Positions 14,881 to 22,627 of a stretch of DNA of 64,000 nucleotides are shown piece after piece (the first letter of the stretch is position 1; each line of letters starts with the position of its first letter). Below the pieces are notes generated by a model, which made no database searches, was not told the DNA's origin, and worked only from the letters and a program-made list of their open reading frames with translations. A program made the position numbers and the translations under genes. Source of the stretch: a bacterium (GTDB lineage: Bacteria > Vulcanimicrobiota > Vulcanimicrobiia > Vulcanimicrobiales > Vulcanimicrobiaceae); contig JAJYFL010000012.1 in NCBI GenBank assembly GCA_021790935.1, positions 1-64,000 of the forward strand, read 5' to 3'.

Positions 14881-16119
14881 TTAATTCGCGGCGAGCGCGG
14901 CGTCGACCTCGACGAGGGCCGCGGCGAGCGCTTCGACGCCCATCTCGAGATCGGCGTCGTCGGTCCGCTCGGCATCGACGTGGCTGCGCCCGCCGATGCT
15001 CGGCACGAAGAGCATCGCCGCCGGGGCGATCTGCGCCAGAGAGATCGCGTCGTGGCCGGCTCCGCTCGTAACGTCGAGCGCCTGCGGCTCGAAACGCTCG
15101 GCGGCATGCCGCAGCACCCGGCGCAGCGCCGGATTCATCGGCGTCGGCGCACGCGCTTCCAGTCGTTGCGTCGCGATCCGTACGGAGCGCCGCCGCCGCG
15201 CGTCGAACGCCGCGGCGTCCAGCGCATCTTCGATCGCGTCCAGCCGAGCATCGTCGGGCGAGCGCGCGTCGATCGAAAAGATCGCGCGACCGGGAATAAC
15301 GTTCGTCCCGTTAGGCTCCACGGCGATGCGCCCGACCGTTACGACGCACTCGCCGCTTCGTGCCGCCGCGGCCTCGAGCGCGAGGATCAGTTCGGAGGCC
15401 GCGCAGAGCGCGTCGGAGCGTCCATCCATCGGAACGGTGCCGGCATGCCCGCTCGTGCCGTCGACGACGGCACGGTATCGGCGCTGCCCGGCGATCGCCG
15501 TGACGATGCCGAGAGCGACGCCCGCGCGCTCGAGCACCGGCCCCTGTTCGACGTGGAGCTCGACGTAGGCAGCGACGCGCCGGTCGCGGCGCGGCTCGAT
15601 CGCGTCGAGCAGGCCGCCGGCGGGCGACGCCAGCGCGGCACCGAGCGACGTCCCTGCGTCGTCGACGAGCGCGAGCGCCTCGCGTTCGGCTACGATGCCG
15701 GCGAAGACGGAACTGCCCAGACATCCGAGCGGGAACCGGCTGCCCTCTTCGCCCGCCCACGCGACGGCCTCGATCGGACGCTGGGTCGTCAGGCCGCGCG
15801 CGTCGAGCAGTTCGAGCGCGCAGAGCGCGGCGACGACGCCGTAGGCGCCGTCGTACGCGCCGCCCGTGGGCACGGTGTCCAGGTGTGACCCTACGAGCAG
15901 CGGTGCGGCATCGGCGCGGGCGCCGCGGCGGCGAGCGAAGAGATTGCCTACGCGATCTTGCGTGAGAGCGTAGTTATCGGCGCGAGCCCACGCTGCGAAA
16001 AGTTCGCGCGCGGCTCGCTCGGGCGGGGTTGCCAGCCCGCGCGAGATTCCGGCGTCGTGCCGCCCGATGCGCGCCAGCTCGGCGAGGCGCGCTACGACGT
16101 TGGTGCCGTCAGCCGTCAT
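14881..16119 (-). CDS. allC: Allantoate amidohydrolase / N-carbamoyl amidohydrolase (M20)
   Basis: A 412-residue binuclear metalloenzyme of the M20/hydantoinase-carbamoylase family. Metal ligands are visible: His and Asp in VGSHLDTVPTGGAYDGAYG, Glu in WAGEEGSRFP, His in ELHVEQGPVLE and His in TSGAGHDA. Given its neighbours it most likely cleaves allantoate to ureidoglycine, ammonia and CO2. N-carbamoyl-amino-acid hydrolase activity cannot be excluded from sequence alone. I chose ATG 16119, which overlaps the puuE stop as ATGA, over an in-frame TTG at 16143. It follows allantoinase directly, as expected for consecutive steps. Confidence 0.88.
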   Translation of the reverse strand: MTADGTNVVARLAELARIGRHDAGISRGLATPPERAARELFAAWARADNYALTQDRVGNLFARRRGARADAAPLLVGSHLDTVPTGGAYDGAYGVVAALCALELLDARGLTTQRPIEAVAWAGEEGSRFPLGCLGSSVFAGIVAEREALALVDDAGTSLGAALASPAGGLLDAIEPRRDRRVAAYVELHVEQGPVLERAGVALGIVTAIAGQRRYRAVVDGTSGHAGTVPMDGRSDALCAASELILALEAAAARSGECVVTVGRIAVEPNGTNVIPGRAIFSIDARSPDDARLDAIEDALDAAAFDARRRRSVRIATQRLEARAPTPMNPALRRVLRHAAERFEPQALDVTSGAGHDAISLAQIAPAAMLFVPSIGGRSHVDAERTDDADLEMGVEALAAALVEVDAALAAN

Positions 16120-17024
16120 CGCGGCGGGTGATTCGCGATCCAATGACGAGCGATGTCGACGCGCCGGCAGATCCAGACGTCCTCGTGCAGGGCGACGTGG
16201 TCGAGAAAGCGCTCGAGCGCGGCCGTACGCCCCGGGCGGCCGGCCAAACGCGCGTGCAGCCCGACCGACATCATCTTCGGGTGCGTCTTCCCCTCGCGGT
16301 ACAGGACGTCGAACGCGTCGCGCATGTATTCGAAGTAGCCCGACGGCGACGAGAAGCCGGGCGCGACGGCGAACTTCATGTCGTTGACGTCGAGCGTGTA
16401 CGGAACGACCAGATGGTTCTTCCCGGAGACCTTGACCCAGTAGGGCAGATCGTCGTTATAGGCGTCGGAGTCGTATAAGAAACCGCCCTCTTCCACGACG
16501 AGGCGGCGCGTGTTCAGGCTCGGGGCGTAGCGGCAGTACCAGCCGTAGGGGCGCTCGCCGGTCGTTCGTGCGATCGACTCGACCGCCATGCGCATCTGCT
16601 CGCGCTCTTGCGCTTCGCTCATCGCGTGAAAGTCGATCCAGCGCCAGCCGTGCGAACAGACTTCGTGCTTCGCCTCGCGAATCGCGCGCGCCGCCTCGGG
16701 GTTGCGCTCGAGTGCCAGCGCCGCGCCGAAGACGGTTATCGCGATCTCGCGTTCCGCGAAGAGGCGCATCAGGCGCCAGAAGCCGGCACGGCTGCCATAC
16801 TCGTAGACCGATTCCACGATGAGATCGCGCTGGCCGGGGCCGAGGGCCGCGCCCGGCACCTCGGTGAGGTACGTCTCCGAATGTCCGTCGCCGTTGGAGA
16901 TAGAGTACTCCGAGCCCTCTTCGTAATTCATCACGATCTGCAGCGCGAGACGGGCGTCGCCCGGCCATCGCGGGTTTGGAGGATTCGCTCCGTAACCAAT
17001 GAGATCGCGTGGTTGAGCGTTCAC
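16116..17024 (-). CDS. puuE: Allantoinase of the polysaccharide-deacetylase-like PuuE type
   Basis: A protein of about 302 residues opening S-allantoin to allantoate. It is the metal-light PuuE type and not the amidohydrolase-superfamily AllB. Conserved PuuE strings are RDLIGYGANPPNPRWPGDAR, ALQIVMNYEEGSEYS, EVPGAALGPGQRDLIVESVYEYG, EVCSHGWRWIDFH and MMSVGLHARLAGRPGR. The start is uncertain: GTG 17024 fits the short leader usual before PRDLIGYG, and an in-frame TTG at 17042 would overlap the mocA stop. Located between mocA and allC in one operon. Confidence 0.92.
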   Translation of the reverse strand: MNAQPRDLIGYGANPPNPRWPGDARLALQIVMNYEEGSEYSISNGDGHSETYLTEVPGAALGPGQRDLIVESVYEYGSRAGFWRLMRLFAEREIAITVFGAALALERNPEAARAIREAKHEVCSHGWRWIDFHAMSEAQEREQMRMAVESIARTTGERPYGWYCRYAPSLNTRRLVVEEGGFLYDSDAYNDDLPYWVKVSGKNHLVVPYTLDVNDMKFAVAPGFSSPSGYFEYMRDAFDVLYREGKTHPKMMSVGLHARLAGRPGRTAALERFLDHVALHEDVWICRRVDIARHWIANHPPR

Positions 17025-17031
17025 GTTTGAG

Positions 17032-17589
17032 TCATTCGACAAGCGCGTTCAAAGCCTCCGGGGTGTCGATATCGAGGTAGGCGCCGAGGTCGTCCATCTC
17101 GAGTTGCAGGCGCAGCAGCGACGGATCGTCGCGGAGCAGTTGGAGCGTGTCGCCGCGTGGTAAAGAGGCGATCTTGCGCCGCGCAGCGACCGAAAGGAAG
17201 ACGGGATGCCCCGGCTCGTCGGCGCGGATCGGATAGACCACGTCGGCCTCGCCGGCACGTTCGCAGACCGCGCGAATCAGCGCGGCGCTCGCCAGCGGTT
17301 TGTCCGCGAGCAGGAGGACGATCGAGGATTCGGGGTCGAGGGCGGCATCGGCCAGCGCCAGCGAGTGCGACATTCCAAGGCTGGGCGCATCGTTGACGCA
17401 GACGGCCGCGTGGCTGTTCCCCGTCAGCGCGCGGGCGACGTCGGGGCCGGCAACCACAAGCGGGTTCCATTCACGCGCAGCCTCGATCGTATGCTCGACC
17501 ATCAGCTTGCCTCGAAACGGAAGGAGCAGCTTCTGCGTGCCCATGCGGCGCGACTGGCCGGCCGCAAGGATAACGGCGCGTACGCTCAC
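17032..17589 (-). CDS. mocA: MocA-like molybdenum-cofactor nucleotidyltransferase
   Basis: A 185-residue NTP-transferase with the N-terminal signature ILAAGQSRRMGTQKLLLPF and a catalytic/metal segment LLLADKP (often DQP in the family). GHPVFL lies in the C-terminal half. MocA-type enzymes attach CMP to molybdopterin to make the MCD cofactor used by xanthine dehydrogenase-family enzymes. The xanthine dehydrogenase genes start divergently 80 bases away, which supports the assignment. Starts at GTG. It is the first gene of the minus-strand operon mocA-puuE-allC-GGCT. An FAD- or sugar-type nucleotidyltransferase is the less likely alternative. Confidence 0.85.
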   Translation of the reverse strand: MSVRAVILAAGQSRRMGTQKLLLPFRGKLMVEHTIEAAREWNPLVVAGPDVARALTGNSHAAVCVNDAPSLGMSHSLALADAALDPESSIVLLLADKPLASAALIRAVCERAGEADVVYPIRADEPGHPVFLSVAARRKIASLPRGDTLQLLRDDPSLLRLQLEMDDLGAYLDIDTPEALNALVE

Positions 17590-17669
17590 GGCCGGTTTTC
17601 AAACATAACGTACTCCCGTTGCCGCAGGTGCGCAATGGCTTGCGCGCGGCCTTGGTGAACTTCCGAGAT

Positions 17670-19085
17670 ATGTGGAAGCGGTACCTCCAACCGGGGACGC
17701 TCCAGGAGGCGCTCGGCCTCTTGGAGGAGCGGGACGAAGGCAGGCGCGTCGTGGCCGGCGGAACCGACATTCTCGTCGAACTGCAGCGCGGCGGAAAGCC
17801 GGCCGATACGCTGCTGGACATCACGAAGATCGAGGGTTTGCGCTACGTGCGCGTGGAGGGCGACGAGATCGCGATCGGCGGTCTGGCTACCCACAACGAT
17901 ATTCTAGCCTCGCCCGACTGCGTGGCGCACGCGCTGCCGCTGGTGCAGGCATGCGCCGAGGTCGGTGCCCCGCAGATTCGCGCGCGCGGCACGATCGCCG
18001 GGAATCTCCTCACCGCATCGCCGGCCAACGACACGATCGCACCGCTGGTGGCGCTGCGCGCCTGCGTGACGCTGCGCAGCCGTTCGGGAACGAGGAGCGT
18101 CCCAATCGACGCGTTCTTCGAAGGGTTCCGCAAGACGGTCGTCCGGCCCGACGAACTGCTGACGGAGATTCGTTTCAAGAAGTTGCAGGGCGGGCGGCGC
18201 GGATTGTTCTTAAAGCTCGGCCTCCGCCGCGCGCAGGCCATCTCCGTCATCGACGTTGCGTTCGTCCTGCGATTCGACGGAGATGTCGTGCGCGAAGCCG
18301 ATATCGCGCTCGGCTGCCTGGCACCGACCGTCATCCACGCGGCGAGCGCGCAAGCGTATCTGCGCGGTAAGCGCCTGGATGCGCCGGTGCGTGAAGAAGC
18401 CGCGCGCCGTGCCTGCGCGGACGCCTCCCCGATCGACGACCTGCGCGGATCGGCCGGCTACCGTGCGACGGCGCTGGCCGTCTTCATCGCCGATGGTCTG
18501 CAGCGCATCGCCGAGGATCGCTGCGCCGACGGTCTGGCGTCTGCGCCGGTCCTGCTCGATACGGGTGAGGTGTCGCCGGCGCTGCACGCTCCGTTCGCGG
18601 GAACGATCGAAACGGTCGTCAACGGGCTGCCGATGGAGATCGACGGAGCGGAGTGCAAGACGCTGCTCGAAGCCTTGCGCGAGAACGCGCACCTCACCGG
18701 CGCGAAAGAAGGCTGCGCCGAAGGCGAGTGTGGCGCATGCACCGTGTGGCTCGATGGCCGCGCGGTTATGTCGTGCCTGGTGCCGGCTCCGCAGGCTCAC
18801 GGCTGCGCGGTGACCACGATCGAGGGCCTGGCGGCCGGCGAACGCCTGCATCCGCTTCAACAAGCGTATATCGATCGCGGGGCCGTGCAATGCGGCTTCT
18901 GCATTCCGGGGATGCTCATGGCCGGCGCGAAGCTGCTGCAGGAGCATCCGCATCCGACGCTGCCGCAGCACCAAACGGCGATCAGCGGGAATATCTGCCG
19001 CTGTACCGGCTATCGAAAGATCCTCGACGCGATGGTCGAGGCGAGCGAACGGATCGCTCCGCAGGCCGAGACGACGCGCGTATGA
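17670..19085 (+). CDS. xdhB: Xanthine dehydrogenase, FAD and 2Fe-2S domains fused
   Basis: A 471-residue electron-transfer subunit. Residues ~1-280 are the FAD-binding domain (VAGGTDILVELQRG, RARGTIAGNLLTASPANDT) with its C-terminal CO-dehydrogenase-flavoprotein-like part. Residues ~300-471 form the two-cluster iron-sulphur domain: first cluster Cys in KEGCAEGECGACTVW, second in VQCGFCIPGML and GNICRCTGYRKI. Many bacteria encode the two domains separately, or fuse them in the opposite order. ATG 17670 gives the family N-terminus MWKRYLQPGTLQEAL, and upstream frame to 17619 is not conserved. TGA overlaps the catalytic-subunit ATG. Confidence 0.92.
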   Translation: MWKRYLQPGTLQEALGLLEERDEGRRVVAGGTDILVELQRGGKPADTLLDITKIEGLRYVRVEGDEIAIGGLATHNDILASPDCVAHALPLVQACAEVGAPQIRARGTIAGNLLTASPANDTIAPLVALRACVTLRSRSGTRSVPIDAFFEGFRKTVVRPDELLTEIRFKKLQGGRRGLFLKLGLRRAQAISVIDVAFVLRFDGDVVREADIALGCLAPTVIHAASAQAYLRGKRLDAPVREEAARRACADASPIDDLRGSAGYRATALAVFIADGLQRIAEDRCADGLASAPVLLDTGEVSPALHAPFAGTIETVVNGLPMEIDGAECKTLLEALRENAHLTGAKEGCAEGECGACTVWLDGRAVMSCLVPAPQAHGCAVTTIEGLAAGERLHPLQQAYIDRGAVQCGFCIPGMLMAGAKLLQEHPHPTLPQHQTAISGNICRCTGYRKILDAMVEASERIAPQAETTRV

Positions 19086-21289
19086 CCCTGCTCGGCAAGC
19101 GTTTGGCGCGGCCCGACGCGCTCGACAAAGTAACCGGGGCCGCGCGATACCCCGCCGATATCGTGCGCGACGACATGCTGCGTTTGAAGGTCGTCTTCGC
19201 ACAGCGGGCGCACGCGCGTATCCTTTCGATTGACACTGCGGAGGCGCTGGCGGTTCCCGGCGTGGTCGCGGTCTTGACCGCTCGCGACGTGCCGTACAAT
19301 CGTTACGGACTCGTCGAAGAGGACCAGCCCGTGCTCTGCGACGGCGTCGTGCGGTACTGGGGCGACAAAGTCGCGCTGGTCGTTGCGGAGAACGTGCGCG
19401 CGGCGGAGCTCGGGGCGCAATGCGTGCGCGTCGCGTACGAGGATCTGCCGGCCGTGACCGATGCGCGCGCGGGCATGGCGCGGGACGCCCAGCGCGTACA
19501 CGCCGGACGGGCAGATAACGTCCTCAAGCACGTTCGCATTCGCAAGGGCGACGTGGAGCGCGCGTTTGCGTCGGCACACGTCGTCCTGGAAGGCGAGTTC
19601 GAGACGTCTTGGCAGGAGCACGCCTACCTGCAGCCCGACGCCGGGGTTGCGTACTACGAAGATGGAACGCTCGTCGTCGAAACGGCCGGACAGTGGCTGC
19701 ACGAGGACCGCAAGCAGCTGGCCAAGATGCTGGGGCTCGCACCCGAAGAAGTCGCCGTCCGCTATGCGAAGATCGGCGGCGCCTTCGGCGGCCGCGAAGA
19801 CTTGAGCGTGCAGACGCTGCTCGCGCTCGCGACGTGGAAGCTGCAACGGCCCACGGCGATCGTCTGGAGCCGCGAGGAGTCGATCGTCGGGCACCACAAG
19901 CGCCATCCGTTCTGGATTCGCGCGAAGTGGGGCGCGGCGCGCGACGGGCGCATCGTCGCCGCGCAGACCGAACTGATCGCCGACGGGGGCGCGTACGCAT
20001 CGACCAGCGCCGAGGTGCTCAAAGGCGCGACGCTCTTTGCAACGAGCACCTACGAAATCGAGAACGTCGCTTCCGACGGCTACGCCGTCTACACCAACAA
20101 TGTGCCGAGCGGCGCATTCCGCGGCTTCGGCGCGCCGCAGGCGCACTTCGCGGCGGAGTGCATGGTGACGCGCCTCGCGCACGCACTCGATCTCGATCCG
20201 GTCGAGATTCGCCGGCGCAACGTCTATCGCGAAGGCAGCATCGAACCGACGCAGCATCCGCTGCCGGCGGGCGTGAGCGCGGCGGCGGTGCTGGAGCGTT
20301 GCGTCGAAGAGGCGCGCGCGCGAATGCACTACGGCATGCCGGATCTGCGGCCGCGCACCCATCTGCGCCGCGGCGTCGGCATCGCTTCGGGCATCAAGAA
20401 CGTCGGCTACTCGTTTGGATTTCCCGAGCAGGCGACGGCCACGGTGGAACTCTTCGGCGAGCGCGAGATCGAGCGGGCGATCGTGCGCGTCGGGGCGGCC
20501 GACGTCGGCCAGGGCGCACACGCCGCACTACGGCAGATCGCGGCGGAGACGCTCGGCCTGCCGCCGCACGCGGTGCGGATGATCACCGACGACAGCGCTC
20601 GTGCGCCCGACGCCGGAAGTGCCTCCGCATCGCGCCTGACCCTCATGGGTGGGCGTGCCGTCAAAGATGCGGCCGACGCGGCGAAAGCGAAGTTTCCCGG
20701 ACCCGACGCAAAGGCCACCGTCCAGTTTCGGCCGCCCGCGACGACCGCGCTCGATCCGCAGACCACTGCCGGGAGGCCGAATTACTCCTACGGTTACGTC
20801 TCGCAGGCCGTCGAGGTCGAGGTCGATACGCGCACGGGGCAGATCCGCATTCTGAAGATCGTCAGCGCGCACGACGTCGGCCGAGCGATCGACGAGCAAC
20901 TCGTCGAGGGACAGATCGAAGGCTGTTTGGCGCAAGCCGTCGGATACGTGCTGACCGAGCATCTGCAATTGCGCGACGGGAAAATTCTCACGCCGCATTT
21001 CAGCACATACCTACTGCCGACGACGCTCGACATGCCGACGGAGGTCTATCCGGTGCTGCTGGAACTGGCCGATCCGAACGGGCCGTTCGGCGCGCGCGGC
21101 GTCGCCGAGATGCCGTTGGTTCCGTTTGCCGGCGCGGTCGCCAATGCAATCTATGCGGCCACCGGCGCGTGGGTCACGCAGCTCCCCATGACCCCGGAGC
21201 GCGTGCTCGCCGCGTTGAGCGCCTCAGCGCAACTCGTCCCGCACGAGCGCCCGCGCGATCCGGTTATGCCGCTCGATCAGCACCGGTAG
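19082..21289 (+). CDS. xdhA: Xanthine dehydrogenase molybdenum-binding subunit
   Basis: A 735-residue molybdopterin subunit oxidising hypoxanthine and xanthine to urate. It begins with the aldehyde oxidase/xanthine dehydrogenase a/b hammerhead (LLGKRLARPDALDKVTGAAR, GVVAVLTARDVP). The cofactor region contains GGAFGGREDLSVQ and GAFRGFGAPQAHFAAE, and the catalytic Glu is in GPFGARGVAEMP. The start overlaps the preceding subunit's stop (ATGA). The end runs 66 bases into the 3' end of the opposing deaminase gene. No XdhC-type insertion chaperone is present in the window. Other purine or aldehyde substrates are possible, but the island argues for xanthine. Confidence 0.9.
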   Translation: MTLLGKRLARPDALDKVTGAARYPADIVRDDMLRLKVVFAQRAHARILSIDTAEALAVPGVVAVLTARDVPYNRYGLVEEDQPVLCDGVVRYWGDKVALVVAENVRAAELGAQCVRVAYEDLPAVTDARAGMARDAQRVHAGRADNVLKHVRIRKGDVERAFASAHVVLEGEFETSWQEHAYLQPDAGVAYYEDGTLVVETAGQWLHEDRKQLAKMLGLAPEEVAVRYAKIGGAFGGREDLSVQTLLALATWKLQRPTAIVWSREESIVGHHKRHPFWIRAKWGAARDGRIVAAQTELIADGGAYASTSAEVLKGATLFATSTYEIENVASDGYAVYTNNVPSGAFRGFGAPQAHFAAECMVTRLAHALDLDPVEIRRRNVYREGSIEPTQHPLPAGVSAAAVLERCVEEARARMHYGMPDLRPRTHLRRGVGIASGIKNVGYSFGFPEQATATVELFGEREIERAIVRVGAADVGQGAHAALRQIAAETLGLPPHAVRMITDDSARAPDAGSASASRLTLMGGRAVKDAADAAKAKFPGPDAKATVQFRPPATTALDPQTTAGRPNYSYGYVSQAVEVEVDTRTGQIRILKIVSAHDVGRAIDEQLVEGQIEGCLAQAVGYVLTEHLQLRDGKILTPHFSTYLLPTTLDMPTEVYPVLLELADPNGPFGARGVAEMPLVPFAGAVANAIYAATGAWVTQLPMTPERVLAALSASAQLVPHERPRDPVMPLDQHR

Positions 21290-22597
21290 GTCGACGTCGA
21301 CGAAGGCGCCGCCCGAGATGCGCACGCGTCCGTCGATCATGCTGAAATCCACGTTGCCCGGCCGGCAGAAGAGCAGGGCCGCCAGCGGATCGTGGACCGC
21401 ACCGCCCGCGAGGCCAAGCGCGTCCAAGCGATAGCCGACGATGTCGGCGGCCATGCCGGGTGCGAGCGTGCCGAGGTCGTCGCGTCCTAAGACCGCGGCG
21501 CCGCCGCGCGTCGCTAGGCGCAGCACGCCGCGTGCCGTCGTTGCGGCGGGATCCCCGCCGACGCGCTGCAGCAGCAGCGCCTGACGCGCCTCGTCGAGCA
21601 TCGACGACGCATCGTTCGAAGCCGAGCCGTCGACGCCCAGAGCGACGCGCGCGCCGGCTGCGGTGAGCGCGCGCAGCGGCGCGATACCGGATCCCAGCCG
21701 CATGTTCGACGTGGGGCAGTGGGCGACGCCCGTCTGCGTGGCTCCCAGCCGCGCGATATCGGCCGGTGCGGGATGCACCGCATGCGCGTGCCAAACGTCG
21801 TTCCCAACCCAGCCGAGCGACTCGGCCAGCTCCACCGGGCGCAGGCCGTATCGCGCGAGGCAATAGCGCTCTTCGTCGAGCGTTTCGGCCAGGTGCGTGT
21901 GCACGTGCACGCCGCAGGAGCGGGCGAGCGCCACGCTCTCGCGCATGAGTTCGGGCGATACGGAGAACGGCGAACACGGTGCGAGCGCGACGCGCGTCAT
22001 CGCGTACCGCGACGGATCGTGATAGAGTTCGATCGCGCGCTGCGAATCGTGGAGAATGAGGCGTTCGTCCTCGACCAGCGAATCGGGCGGCAAGCCGCCC
22101 TTCGATTCGCCAAGCGACATCGATCCGCGCGCCGCGTGGAAGCGCATGCCCATCTCGCGTGCTGCCTCGATCTGATCGTCGATGCGCGCTCCGTTCGGCC
22201 AGACGTAGGCGTGATCGCTCGTGGTCGTACAGCCGGAGAGCATGAGCTCCGCCATCGCCGTCGCCGTCGATACGCGGATCGCCTCGGGCGTCAGGCGAGC
22301 CCAGATCGGGTAGAGTCGCGAGAGCCAGGCGAAGAGGCCGGCGTCTTGCGTCCCCGGTACGTTGCGCGTGAGCGTCTGGAAGAAATGATGGTGCGTGTTG
22401 ATCAGCCCCGGCAGCAGAATGCGTTCGCGCGCGTCGACGACCGTATCGGCGGTCTGCGGTAACTCTGCGGAGTGGCCGACCCGTTCGATGACGCGATCGC
22501 GGACGAATACCGCCCCGCCGGCGAAGGTCGTCTCCGCATCGTCGAAGGTCGCCACGAACGCGGCGTTGCGGATCAGCGTGGTGCTCACGCCGATCAC
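21224..22597 (-). CDS. Guanine / 8-oxoguanine deaminase-like amidohydrolase
   Basis: A 457-residue metal-dependent hydrolase of the amidohydrolase superfamily. It has HxH in GLINTHHHFFQTLTRN, a HTHLAETLDEERYC segment, His in VWHAHAVHP and the catalytic Asp in ALGVDGSASND. The overall pattern matches the branch containing 8-oxoguanine deaminase, hydroxyatrazine hydrolase and ATZ/TRZ enzymes. Next to xanthine dehydrogenase, conversion of guanine to xanthine (or 8-oxoguanine to urate) is the natural role and would feed the pathway. It overlaps the end of xdhA tail-to-tail by 66 bases. Substrate is inferred from context. Confidence 0.8.
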   Translation of the reverse strand: MIGVSTTLIRNAAFVATFDDAETTFAGGAVFVRDRVIERVGHSAELPQTADTVVDARERILLPGLINTHHHFFQTLTRNVPGTQDAGLFAWLSRLYPIWARLTPEAIRVSTATAMAELMLSGCTTTSDHAYVWPNGARIDDQIEAAREMGMRFHAARGSMSLGESKGGLPPDSLVEDERLILHDSQRAIELYHDPSRYAMTRVALAPCSPFSVSPELMRESVALARSCGVHVHTHLAETLDEERYCLARYGLRPVELAESLGWVGNDVWHAHAVHPAPADIARLGATQTGVAHCPTSNMRLGSGIAPLRALTAAGARVALGVDGSASNDASSMLDEARQALLLQRVGGDPAATTARGVLRLATRGGAAVLGRDDLGTLAPGMAADIVGYRLDALGLAGGAVHDPLAALLFCRPGNVDFSMIDGRVRISGGAFVDVDLPVLIERHNRIARALVRDELR

Positions 22598-22627
22598 TGT
22601 ACAATCGCGTACGCGAAATACCTTTAC

